From Propionicicella superfundia DSM 22317 (GTDB taxonomy: Bacteria > Actinomycetota > Actinomycetes > Propionibacteriales > Propionibacteriaceae), in NCBI RefSeq assembly GCF_000423465.1, contig NZ_KE384021.1, positions 551,164 through 615,163 on the forward strand: 64,000 nucleotides of DNA, read 5' to 3'. The notes beneath the pieces were generated by a model that was given only the letters and a program-made list of their open reading frames with translations, did no database searches and was not told where the DNA came from. Positions within the stretch are counted from its first letter, which is position 1, and each line of letters begins with the position of its first letter. A program made the position numbers and the translations under genes. Positions 38,441 through 45,781 of this stretch are shown in pieces.

Positions 38441-38522
38441 GGCAGGTTGCCCGAGTGGCCAAAGGGAGCGGTCTGTAAAACCGTCGGCACAGCCTACGTA
38501 GGTTCGAACCCTACACCTGCCA
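38441..38522 (+). tRNA. tRNA-Tyr (GTA)
   Basis: The 82-nt class II tRNA has a long variable arm. Acceptor GGCAGGT pairs with ACCTGCC (38515-38521), discriminator A is at 38522, and the anticodon loop CTGTAAA gives GTA. The T-loop GGTTCGAACC is intact. CCA is not encoded. Confidence 0.96.
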
Positions 38523-38530
38523 CGCCCGAA

Positions 38531-38573
38531 AAGTGGCCCCTGACAAGCCTGAATGGCGAGTCAGGGGCCACTT
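38531..38573 (+). terminator. Perfect 14-bp hairpin after tRNA-Tyr
   Basis: AAGTGGCCCCTGAC (38531-38544) and its exact inverse (38560-38573) enclose a 15-nt loop, eight bases after the tRNA. No T-run follows, so it could be a processing or termination structure rather than a standard intrinsic terminator. Confidence 0.55.
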
Positions 38574-38778
38574 CGATTCCGGTCCGGGCAACTCGGCCGC
38601 CGTCAGGTCGGATGGTGGCACCTGATGCGTATCGTCACCCCGACCACCGCGATAGAGCAGTGCATCGAGGACGGCACCCCCACCTACCTGCTGCGACAGG
38701 CCATCGAGCGTGGCGCCCGCACCGGGCGGTGCGCCACGATGACGTTGCACGTTCGACTGAAGCACTGGAGGCGCGCCG

Positions 38779-38886
38779 ATGACCGATCACCCCGAGCAGC
38801 CGCGCACGCCGGCCGACCTGAAGCCCAGAGCCAAGGCGCCGGCGAGCGTGTCGGTGTTGACCCAATGGATCGGCCACGCGGTGTGA
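38779..38886 (+). CDS. Small unknown ORF (35 aa) downstream of tRNA-Tyr
   Basis: This 35-residue frame begins MTDHPEQPRTPADLKPRAKA and ends LTQWIGHAV. It has a strong Shine-Dalgarno (TGGAGG, 7 nt before ATG), and its composition reads as real protein rather than as a shadow. Its TGA overlaps an in-frame GTG (GTGA) of the next ORF. Another open frame starts at ATG 38625 (MRIVTPTTAIEQCIEDG) and runs through the same bases without a stop. I recognise none of these; they may be remnants of an integrated element next to the tRNA. Confidence 0.35.
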   Translation: MTDHPEQPRTPADLKPRAKAPASVSVLTQWIGHAV

Positions 38887-38921
38887 ACAGGTCACGGCGG
38901 GGTGCTGCGCGGGCACGTTGG

Positions 38922-39239
38922 ATGTGGGTCGCCGGCGGATCGAGGCTGGTCGGCTCGGACGGGGTCGAATATCACCGAGTCGGCCCTCTTGAGCGAGAAG
39001 AGGTCGAGCGGCTCCTGACCCTTGGCGAGCTGGACGCCGTTCACGTCGAGTGCGGTGCGGGTATCACGGAGTGGGTACAAGCCGCCGATGCTCGGCGCCT
39101 GTGGCTGGACATCGAGCGGGACTTCTGTGACGTCGAGGGATGGCGTCCACCGCCGGGCGCGCCCGGGACGCTGCCGTACGAGGCGCACCTCCGGAGGTCG
39201 GCGGACGGCCACCACGTCATCGTGTTCTCGAACGAATAG
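38922..39239 (+). CDS. Hypothetical protein (about 105 aa)
   Basis: This acidic small protein begins MWVAGGSRLVGSDGVEYHRV and ends HHVIVFSNE. The frame is open far upstream; GTG 38883, which overlaps the stop of the 35-residue ORF, is an alternative start giving 118 residues. No signal peptide, membrane segment or known motif is seen. The coding pattern (GC-rich third positions) supports a real gene. It lies between tRNA-Tyr and arr in a stretch of otherwise unrelated small genes. Confidence 0.5.
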   Translation: MWVAGGSRLVGSDGVEYHRVGPLEREEVERLLTLGELDAVHVECGAGITEWVQAADARRLWLDIERDFCDVEGWRPPPGAPGTLPYEAHLRRSADGHHVIVFSNE

Positions 39240-39304
39240 GCCGGCGCGGTGCGGCCGAGGATCGCAGCAGCTCCGTGCGTCTCTCGGGCGCGAGTTCGCG
39301 CGGC

Positions 39305-39730
39305 TCAGTCCTCGATCTGCGCCGAGCCTCGCTCCCGCAGAGCGTCGAGCCCGTCGAGCATGGCCCGGAGCTTCTCCGGTGAGTGGCCGACCCAGCCCAG
39401 CAGTTCCTCGACGACCCGCAGGGGCTCGCGACTGCGGTAGGACTGGGTCGGATTCCCGGGGAACCTCTTGTCGGTCACGTTGGGGTCGTCCTCGTAGGCG
39501 CCCGTCGGCTCCACGATGTAGATGCGCCCCCGGCCGTCACCGACCGCCAGCTCGGCTCCCCAGACCGCTGCGTCGAGCGTCGCGGTGAAGTATGCATAGT
39601 TCATCAGCCGGCCCTGCTCGTAGTTCGATTCGCGGCCGGGAACCAGCAACTCGCCACCGCCCAACTCCGCCTTCGTGCCGTGCAGGAACACGCCGGGCTC
39701 GTAGACCTCGAAGGGCACCGGTTCGCTCAT
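39305..39730 (-). CDS. arr: NAD(+)--rifampin ADP-ribosyltransferase
   Basis: This 141-residue protein matches the Arr family over its whole length: FLHGTKAEL with catalytic-site His17, NYAYFTATLDAAVWGAELA with Tyr47, and IYIVEPTGAYEDDPNVTDKR with Asp82, followed by FPGNPTQSYRSREPLRV. These three correspond to His19, Tyr49 and Asp84 of the mycobacterial enzyme. Arr transfers ADP-ribose from NAD to the ansa-chain hydroxyl of rifamycins and inactivates them. It starts at ATG 39730; TACTGT 8 nt upstream resembles a -10 box with almost no leader. It stands alone, with no transposon or integron sequence seen. Confidence 0.93.
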   Translation of the reverse strand: MSEPVPFEVYEPGVFLHGTKAELGGGELLVPGRESNYEQGRLMNYAYFTATLDAAVWGAELAVGDGRGRIYIVEPTGAYEDDPNVTDKRFPGNPTQSYRSREPLRVVEELLGWVGHSPEKLRAMLDGLDALRERGSAQIED

Positions 39731-39820
39731 GGCGCCCAACAGTAGCCTGCGCATCACCGTGCACGATGGACAGGGCGGCCGACCATCAATGTGGTCGAAC
39801 GGGATCGGATCGGCGGACGC

Positions 39821-40510
39821 TCAGGATGACGGTGCCGAGCGCCATCCGGCCGCGTGGAGCTGCTCGACTCCATCGAGGATGAGATCGAGCGCGAACAGGA
39901 ACTCGGCATCCTCATCGCAGCCGGCTCCGGCGTTGGGCGCGGTTGTCGCCATACGGACGATCGCGGGGTAGGACGCCGCGAAGTCGGACATGGCGCGCGA
40001 TCTCTCGGCGGGGTCGGCGGGTGCCTGTGGCGTCGGCAGCACGTCGCGGGTGAAGCCCCACATCCGGGTGCTCAGCGCGTGCATCGCGTGGTGGACGAGG
40101 TCGGCGGAGAGTCCCCCGTCGAACATGGCCGTCATCAGCGAGTCCATATAGGCCAGAACCGTCGGGGTGGCGAGCGGTCGGGACTCGATCGCGTCACGCG
40201 CCCACGGGTGCGCGGCCAGCACGGCACGGGAGGAGAGCACGCGCGCCCGGACGGTTCGGCGCCAGGTTCCTGCCGTGTCTGACAGAGAGATCTCCGCCAG
40301 GAGCCGGTCGAGCATCTCGTCGACGAGCTGAGACCGGTTGGCGACGTGCTTGTACAGCGCCATCGGCGTCACCCCGAGGCGCTCCGCGACCCCGCGCATG
40401 CTCGTCGCGTCCAGCCCGCGCTCGTCGGCGAGCCCGATCGCCGCCTCGACGACGAGGGCGCGATCAAGACGGCGACGAGGGCCTGCGGTTGACACGTATA
40501 CATCGTACAC
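39821..40510 (-). CDS. TetR/AcrR family regulator with TetR_C-type ligand domain
   Basis: This 229-residue protein has an N-terminal helix-turn-helix (DATSMRGVAERLGVTPMALYKHVANRSQLV, about residues 35-65) and a C-terminal domain of the tetracycline-repressor type. No ATG is available; GTG at 40510 gives the longest form, but GTG at 40495 (VSTAGPRRRLD) is as likely, because a dyad that looks like an operator covers 40496-40510. It is divergent from a DUF4386 membrane protein, which is probably its target. Confidence 0.85.
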   Translation of the reverse strand: MYDVYVSTAGPRRRLDRALVVEAAIGLADERGLDATSMRGVAERLGVTPMALYKHVANRSQLVDEMLDRLLAEISLSDTAGTWRRTVRARVLSSRAVLAAHPWARDAIESRPLATPTVLAYMDSLMTAMFDGGLSADLVHHAMHALSTRMWGFTRDVLPTPQAPADPAERSRAMSDFAASYPAIVRMATTAPNAGAGCDEDAEFLFALDLILDGVEQLHAAGWRSAPSS

Positions 40511-40544
40511 CTAGCATGGACGACAAGAGGCATACACCGTATAC
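40496..40544. promoter_or_regulatory. Two candidate TetR operator sites
   Basis: GTATAC-ATC-GTACAC (40496-40510) and, in opposite orientation, CATAC-ACC-GTATAC (40530-40544) share the pattern GTATACNNNGTA. They lie in the space between the regulator and the divergent DUF4386 gene, as expected for autoregulation and control of both directions. The assignment is by inspection only. Confidence 0.5.
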
Positions 40545-40564
40545 CAGATCGAAAGGACCAGGTT

Positions 40565-41203
40565 GTGAGCCACAGTCCCCGCCAACATGCGCGCGCCGCC
40601 GGCATCCTCTACCTCGTCACCCACGTCACATCCGTGCTCGCCGTGGTCGCGTACGGCGCCGGCGCGACGGCGGGCGGCGTGACGCTCGAGTTCGCGCTGG
40701 CGATCGGGTGCGTCGGAACCGGAGTGCTCCTGTGGCTCCTGCTGCGTGAGCACGGGGCGGCACGCGCCACGACGTTCGCCCTCCTTCGCGTCGCCGAGGC
40801 GTCCGTCATCATCGTCGGCACGATGCCGATGATCGCGACGATGTGGATGGGGCGATCGGCCGGATCCGTGGCGGAGCTGGCGACCCTCCTGCACACCGCA
40901 TCGTTCCTCGTGGGGCAGGGACTCGTGATCAGCGTGAACACGATCGTCCTCGGCTGGCTGCTGTGGGACTCCCGCGCCGTGCCGAGGCCGCTCGCCCTGC
41001 TGGGCATGGCCGGCGGGGCGATCGTGCTGTCCAGCAACCTCGGGCAGCTCTGGTCCGTCGTCGCCGTCAACGGGCCGGTGGCGGGGGCGGCGGCGATCCC
41101 GGTCTTCGCCTTCGAGCTGTGGTTCGCGATCCACCTGATCGCATTCGGGCTGCGGCCGGGCGTCCCGGGACCGGCCAGGCCTCAGGTTGCCGGTCCCGCC
41201 TGA
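40565..41203 (+). CDS. DUF4386 family membrane protein
   Basis: This 212-residue protein has six to seven hydrophobic segments and matches the DUF4386 family (start SPRQHARAAGILYLVTHVTSV, centre FALLRVAEASVIIVGTMPM, LGMAGGAIVLSSNLGQLW). The function of the family is unknown; it is often found beside TetR regulators in actinobacteria and bacilli. It starts with GTG at 40565 after AAAGGACCAGG. The 3' end overlaps the convergent homocysteine methyltransferase gene by 22 bp. Confidence 0.82.
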   Translation: MSHSPRQHARAAGILYLVTHVTSVLAVVAYGAGATAGGVTLEFALAIGCVGTGVLLWLLLREHGAARATTFALLRVAEASVIIVGTMPMIATMWMGRSAGSVAELATLLHTASFLVGQGLVISVNTIVLGWLLWDSRAVPRPLALLGMAGGAIVLSSNLGQLWSVVAVNGPVAGAAAIPVFAFELWFAIHLIAFGLRPGVPGPARPQVAGPA

Positions 41204-42141
41204 GCCGGCGGAGGCGCCGTCGGTGTCTGGGTGCCGGCGTCGTCCGCGGCCGCGGACACGACCGCGGCGAGGCGGGCGATCTGGTCCGGTCCGACCCGGC
41301 AGCACCCGCCGACCAGCCCTGCGCCGGCCGTGATCCACGAGCGGACCAGTTCGGCGTCGAACGCGGCCTCGCCCGACCAGGCGTGGGTGCTCGCGTCCCA
41401 GGCCTCGCCCGAGTTCGGGTACGCGACGCCCGGGACCAGCGCGACACTCACGGCATCGGCGATCGCCCCGCGCACCTGCCGCGGGTCGCAGCAGTTCACG
41501 CCCACCGCGATGATCTCGGCGACGTCGGCCGCCATCCGGAACGCCTCGCGCAGCGGTTCCCCCGTCCGCGTCCGGTCGCCGTCGGCGGTCAGGCTGAGCC
41601 AGGCCGGCATCCCCGTGCCGTCGACCTCGGCGAGCAGGGCCTCGACCTCGGCCAGGCCAGGGATCGTCTCCAGCGCGAGGACGTCGGCGCCGGCGTCCGC
41701 CAGGATCTCCAGTCTCGGCCGGTGCCAGTCCCGCAGTTGCGCCACCGTGAGCCCGTCGTCGCCGCGGTACTCCGAACCGTCGGCGAGCGCCGCCCCGTAC
41801 GGCCCGACCGAGGCCGCCACCCAGCCGTCGGGCGCGACCTCGTCGCGGGCCGCGGCCGCCAGTCGGACGCTGTCGGTGAGGAGCCGGGTCGCCTCGGCGC
41901 GGTCGATCCCGGCCGCCGCGAAGCCGTCGAACGACGCCTGGTACGAAGCCGTCGTCGCGACCTCGGCCCCCGCCTCGTAATACTCCTTGTGCGCGTCACA
42001 GATGGCGCCGGGGGCGTCGCGCAGGAGGCGTGCCGACCAGAGATCGGTGGTCAGGTCGTGGCCGTGGCTCTCCAGCAGGGTGGCGAGCCCACCGTCGAGG
42101 ACGACGGTGCGGCGGGCGATGGTCCGGGCCAGGGTGCTCAC
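41182..42141 (-). CDS. mmuM: Homocysteine S-methyltransferase
   Basis: This 319-residue enzyme of the MmuM type uses S-methylmethionine or SAM to methylate homocysteine to methionine. The zinc ligands are visible: Cys in GVNCCDP (about residue 216) and Cys-Cys in VGGCCRVGPDQI (about 278). The N-terminal VVLDGGLATLLESHGHDL is typical. It starts with GTG at 42141; TACTCT exactly 6 nt upstream suggests a leaderless transcript. Its 3' end overlaps the convergent DUF4386 gene. Confidence 0.9.
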   Translation of the reverse strand: MSTLARTIARRTVVLDGGLATLLESHGHDLTTDLWSARLLRDAPGAICDAHKEYYEAGAEVATTASYQASFDGFAAAGIDRAEATRLLTDSVRLAAAARDEVAPDGWVAASVGPYGAALADGSEYRGDDGLTVAQLRDWHRPRLEILADAGADVLALETIPGLAEVEALLAEVDGTGMPAWLSLTADGDRTRTGEPLREAFRMAADVAEIIAVGVNCCDPRQVRGAIADAVSVALVPGVAYPNSGEAWDASTHAWSGEAAFDAELVRSWITAGAGLVGGCCRVGPDQIARLAAVVSAAADDAGTQTPTAPPPAQAGPAT

Positions 42142-42281
42142 GTGTGAAGAGTAGAGCCGCCCGGCGGCGTCCGCGCTCGTCCCCTCGGTCTGCGCACCTC
42201 GCGCCGAGGCCGGTGCGGCGCCGGTACTTTGTTTCGCCAGCTAGTCGGTATTACCATGTAGGGGCGAGGATGGGGTGGCGC

Positions 42282-42632
42282 ATGGACGACCGGACGACGC
42301 AACTGCGCAAGGGCGCGATGGACCTCGCCGTGCTCGCGCTGGTGCGCGGCGCCGAGCGTTACGGCGGCGAGATCGTCGAACTGCTCTCACGCCGTCCCGG
42401 TCTGGACGCGGGCGCGGGAACGGTCTACCCGGTGCTCGCGCGGCTGCGGAACGCCGGTCTGGTGCAGACGTCGTGGCGCGAGTCGCCCCACGGTCCGCCG
42501 CGCAAGTACTACCGGCTCACCGCCGCCGGCGAGCGCGCCTACATCGACCTCGCCCGCGCCTGGCGCCACCTTGCGGGAGCGATGGCCGCGCTGCTGGACG
42601 ACACGACCGACCGGACAGAACCGGACGACTAG
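42282..42632 (+). CDS. PadR family transcriptional regulator
   Basis: This 116-residue winged-helix regulator begins TTQLRKGAMDLAVLALVRG and has AGTVYPVLARLRNAGLV and PPRKYYRLTAAGERA, all PadR hallmarks. ATG 42282 places the usual RKG motif at residue 9; ATG 42270 gives a four-residue longer form. A small dyad GGTATTACC (42247-42255) lies upstream and could be part of the operator. It heads an operon with a HAAS-like protein and an ABC exporter, the classic PadR target arrangement. Confidence 0.88.
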   Translation: MDDRTTQLRKGAMDLAVLALVRGAERYGGEIVELLSRRPGLDAGAGTVYPVLARLRNAGLVQTSWRESPHGPPRKYYRLTAAGERAYIDLARAWRHLAGAMAALLDDTTDRTEPDD

Positions 42633-42641
42633 GAGATACGC

Positions 42642-43529
42642 ATGTTCCGCACGTCTGACGAGGAGCCGTCGATGCCCGGTCCTCTCGCCGCCTACATGGC
42701 CGAGGTGGCGCGCCATCTCCCGCTGCGCGGCACTGCCCGCCGGGCCGCACTGCGCGACCTGGAGGAGGCGCTGCGCGAGGCGAGCGACGCGCTCGGTCCC
42801 GACGAGGCCGTCCGGAGCTTCGGGCACGCCGGCGAGACCGCGGCACGGCTGACGGACGAGCGCGGCGGCGAGGGCGGGCCACGCCTCCTCGGTGTTCCGC
42901 TGGGGCTTGATCCGCGGACGCTGCCGGCACGGCTGCGTGCCGTGATGGATCCGTCCGGGCCGTGGTTCGTTCCCCGTGTCGTGGGCGCCGGGTGGGACCT
43001 CAATGTCGGGCGGGTGCTGGGCGCACTCGGCCTCGTGCAGGCCGATGAACTGGACGAGGATGTCGCGGCGGCGATCCCGGTGTCGCGCTGGCGCCTGGCC
43101 GCGGTCGCGGGCGTGCTGCCCTTCGCGGTGACGCTCGTCGTGGCCGCCGAGGGTATCTCGCGCATGAGGCTCGCGCCCCTGCACTGGCCCGCGGTCGGCC
43201 CCGCCGACGAGTGGGGCTCCCCGCGGGCGGCCTTCGGGCGGACCATGGCACTCGGCGCGGTCGGGGCGGTCGCAGTCTCGGTCTCGCAGGCGTCGCGGCC
43301 CGCCCTGGCGACTCGCCTCGGGGCGCTGACGGCGGGCGTCGTGCTCGTGGATCTGGCCGCCGGAGTCACGGCGATGACCCGGTGGGCCGGGCGCCGCTCG
43401 GGAGCCTGGGTGCTCGGCGCCCTCGCCGCAGGCACGCTGCGGGCGGCTGTTCTCAGTGGAGCCCTCGCTCGCGCCGGGATTGACCGCGTCGTTCCGGCAC
43501 CCGGCCCGGAGGCGTCCGATGGACGGTGA
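42642..43529 (+). CDS. HAAS-domain membrane protein in a PadR operon
   Basis: This 295-residue protein has a first part (YMAEVARHLP through GPDEAVRSFG, about residues 15-60) that resembles the HAAS/DUF1700 signalling domain common beside PadR regulators. Residues 90-130, with WFVPRVVGAGWDLNVGRVLG, resemble the DUF5808 block. About four to five hydrophobic segments follow (residues 145-285). It may link the PadR regulator with the membrane exporter, but no activity is known. It lies 9 bp after padR and its stop overlaps the next start by 11 bp. Confidence 0.65.
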   Translation: MFRTSDEEPSMPGPLAAYMAEVARHLPLRGTARRAALRDLEEALREASDALGPDEAVRSFGHAGETAARLTDERGGEGGPRLLGVPLGLDPRTLPARLRAVMDPSGPWFVPRVVGAGWDLNVGRVLGALGLVQADELDEDVAAAIPVSRWRLAAVAGVLPFAVTLVVAAEGISRMRLAPLHWPAVGPADEWGSPRAAFGRTMALGAVGAVAVSVSQASRPALATRLGALTAGVVLVDLAAGVTAMTRWAGRRSGAWVLGALAAGTLRAAVLSGALARAGIDRVVPAPGPEASDGR

Positions 43530-44778
43530 TCTGTCGTCGCCGGCCTCACTGCCCACGTGGGCGCTGGTCGCGCTCGGCGTCTGGGTGGTGCTGGAGCTCG
43601 TCCTGTACGCCGTGGCGCTCGTCGTGCTGGCGCGGACGCCGCGCGAGCGGCTGTCGCTCCCGAAGTGGGCGTGGGCGGTGGTGATCCTCGCCGTCCAGGT
43701 GGTCGGTGCGATCGTGTTCCTGGCGGCCGGGCGCCGACCGGTGCCTGTCGCGGACGAGGCTCGTCGCGCCCTGCCGTCTCAACCGGCAGATCCTGGCATG
43801 GTCGGCCTCCTCTATGGTCCGTCGCCGGTGAGCGGCGACGCTTCGGCGGTCGAGATCGGCGGGCTCGTGCGCTCGTTCGGGGACGTCCGCGCCCTCGACG
43901 GCGTCGACCTCGCGGTGCCGGCCGGATCGGTGTACGGGTTCCTCGGGCCGAACGGGGCGGGCAAGACGACGACGCTGCGCATCCTGCTGGGCCTGCTGGC
44001 CGCGGACGTCGGCACCGTCCGCGTCCTCGGCGCCGAACCGGGGCAGGCGCGCCGGGAGGTCGGGTTCCTCCCCGACGTCCCGGGCTTCTACCCGTGGATG
44101 ACCGCTCCCGAGTTCCTGCGCTTCGCCGGCTCGCTGTTCGGCCTGCCGTCCGACGTGGTCGACCAGCGCGTCCCCGCTCTGCTCGACCTCGCCGGGCTGG
44201 GCGGTGTCCGCACGCGGATCGGCGGGTACTCGCGTGGCATGCGGCAGCGCCTCGGGATCGCCCAAGCTCTCGTCAACGCGCCGTCCCTGCTGCTGCTCGA
44301 CGAGCCGACGTCGGCGCTGGACCCGCTCGGGAGGAAGGACGTCCTCGACATGATCGAATCCCTTCGCGGCCGCACGACGGTCCTGTTCTCGACGCACATC
44401 CTGACCGACGCCGAACGCGTGTGCGACCGGGTGGCCGTCCTCGACCACGGCCGGGTCGCCGACGCCGGTACGGTCGCGGAGCTCATCGCGCGGCACGCCG
44501 ACACGACCCGCCTGTCGCTGGTCGTCGACGGGGACGCGGCCGCGTTCGCCGCGGCGCTGCGGCGCGAGCCGTGGGTGGTCGCGGTCGAACAGTCGTTCGC
44601 CGACCCGGCGACGATGGAGTTCCGCGTCAGCGACCGGCCGGCGGCGCTGCGAGGCGTCCCGCGGCTGCTGGCGGCCACGGGTTCGGCGCTGGTCCGCTTC
44701 GACGGCAGCGAGGCCACGCTGGAGGACGCCTTCGTCCGCCTCGTCGCACCCGGCTCGGCCACGGCGGTGGCCTCGTGA
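43519..44778 (+). CDS. ABC transporter ATPase with N-terminal PLDc_N-like membrane domain
   Basis: This 419-residue protein has residues 1-80 with two transmembrane helices of the PLDc_N type (WALVALGVWVVLELVLYAVA and WAWAVVILAVQVVGAIVFLA). From about 110 it is an ABC ATPase: Walker A GPNGAGKTTT, signature GGYSRGMRQRLG, Walker B LLLLDEPTSALDP and H-loop STHIL. These are normally two separate genes. Here the frame is continuous with no stop, although an internal ATG at 43798 could yield a separate ATPase. The permease follows in GTGA overlap. Confidence 0.87.
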   Translation: MDGDLSSPASLPTWALVALGVWVVLELVLYAVALVVLARTPRERLSLPKWAWAVVILAVQVVGAIVFLAAGRRPVPVADEARRALPSQPADPGMVGLLYGPSPVSGDASAVEIGGLVRSFGDVRALDGVDLAVPAGSVYGFLGPNGAGKTTTLRILLGLLAADVGTVRVLGAEPGQARREVGFLPDVPGFYPWMTAPEFLRFAGSLFGLPSDVVDQRVPALLDLAGLGGVRTRIGGYSRGMRQRLGIAQALVNAPSLLLLDEPTSALDPLGRKDVLDMIESLRGRTTVLFSTHILTDAERVCDRVAVLDHGRVADAGTVAELIARHADTTRLSLVVDGDAAAFAAALRREPWVVAVEQSFADPATMEFRVSDRPAALRGVPRLLAATGSALVRFDGSEATLEDAFVRLVAPGSATAVAS

Positions 44779-45575
44779 GCGCGACGGGGATGCGGGCACT
44801 GCCGGCCGGGAGACGGCCGCTCGCAGGCTTCGGCCCGCTGCTCGGCAAGGAGCTCCGCGAGATCGTCCGCACCTGGCGGCTGTACGTCGTGCCGGGAGCA
44901 GTGGTGTTCTTCGCCCTGTCCGGGCCGGTCACCGCGCGGTTCCAGAAGGCACTCGTCGAGTCGGTCCTCGGATCGGCGGCGGGAGTCCCCGACCCGACGG
45001 CGCTCGACAGTTGGGCGCAGTGGGCGAAGAACCTGCAGCAGCTCGGCCTGATGGTGCTCATCGTGTCGCTGGCCGGCGTGGTGTCGGCCGAACGGCGGCA
45101 GGGAACGGCGCTGCTCGTGCTCACCAAGCCCGTGTCGCGGGCGGCGTTCGTGCTGGCGAAGGGTGCCGCCTCGTTCGGGCTGGTCGTCGTCGCCACAGTC
45201 GTGGGGGCGCTCCTCACCTGGGGCCTGACGGCGGCGCTGTTCGGCTCGGCCGATGTCGTGCCCCTGCTCCGGGCGACCGGGGTGTGGCTGGTCCTCGCGA
45301 TGCTGTTCGTGGCTGTGATGATCGCGTTGTCGGCCGCGCTGGGCTCGACGGCGGCCGCGGCCGGGGTGGGCCTCGGCGTCCTCGTGGCGCTCTCGCTGCT
45401 GTCCCTGTGGGGGCCGGCTGCGCGGTACAGCCCCGCCGGGTTGCCCGGCCTCGTCGGCACGCTGGCGACAGGCGCCACCACCGCCGACGTGGCCTGGCCC
45501 CTCGTCACGGGCGGCTGCGCCGTCGCAGCATGCCTGGCGCTCGCCGTCCTCGCTGTGCGGCGGATGCCGCTCTAG
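44775..45575 (+). CDS. ABC-2 type transporter permease
   Basis: This 266-residue membrane protein begins with a cytosolic elbow helix (LLGKELREIVRTWRLYVVPG) followed by six hydrophobic segments, including MVLIVSLAGVVSAERRQGTALLVLTKPVSRAAF, the usual ABC-2 permease coupling region. It partners the ATPase encoded just upstream (GTG start overlaps the TGA). The exported substrate is unknown; PadR-controlled ABC-2 exporters often handle antibiotics or membrane-active peptides. It is the last gene of the operon; about 200 bp without an evident gene follow. Confidence 0.88.
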   Translation: MSATGMRALPAGRRPLAGFGPLLGKELREIVRTWRLYVVPGAVVFFALSGPVTARFQKALVESVLGSAAGVPDPTALDSWAQWAKNLQQLGLMVLIVSLAGVVSAERRQGTALLVLTKPVSRAAFVLAKGAASFGLVVVATVVGALLTWGLTAALFGSADVVPLLRATGVWLVLAMLFVAVMIALSAALGSTAAAAGVGLGVLVALSLLSLWGPAARYSPAGLPGLVGTLATGATTADVAWPLVTGGCAVAACLALAVLAVRRMPL

Positions 45576-45781
45576 CGACCGGAACCGTCCGGCCGCGATC
45601 TCGGGGCGGCACGAAACCGGGGTCTACTTCCAGCCCTTCTCGAACCCCATCGGGGACGACCCGAGTTTCGCCTTACCGACTGGTCGGCCGCGCCAAGACC
45701 TCCACCGTAGCGGGAGTCTGGCCGCTCTCGCACCCACCCCCGCACCGGCCGGGTGGACCCCACGTCCTCTAGGCTTTCGCC

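Noticed and set aside
38441..40510. Integrated prophage or ICE at tRNA-Tyr
   Set aside because: No integrase, no duplicated tRNA end within the window and no phage genes; only weak hints of accessory DNA.
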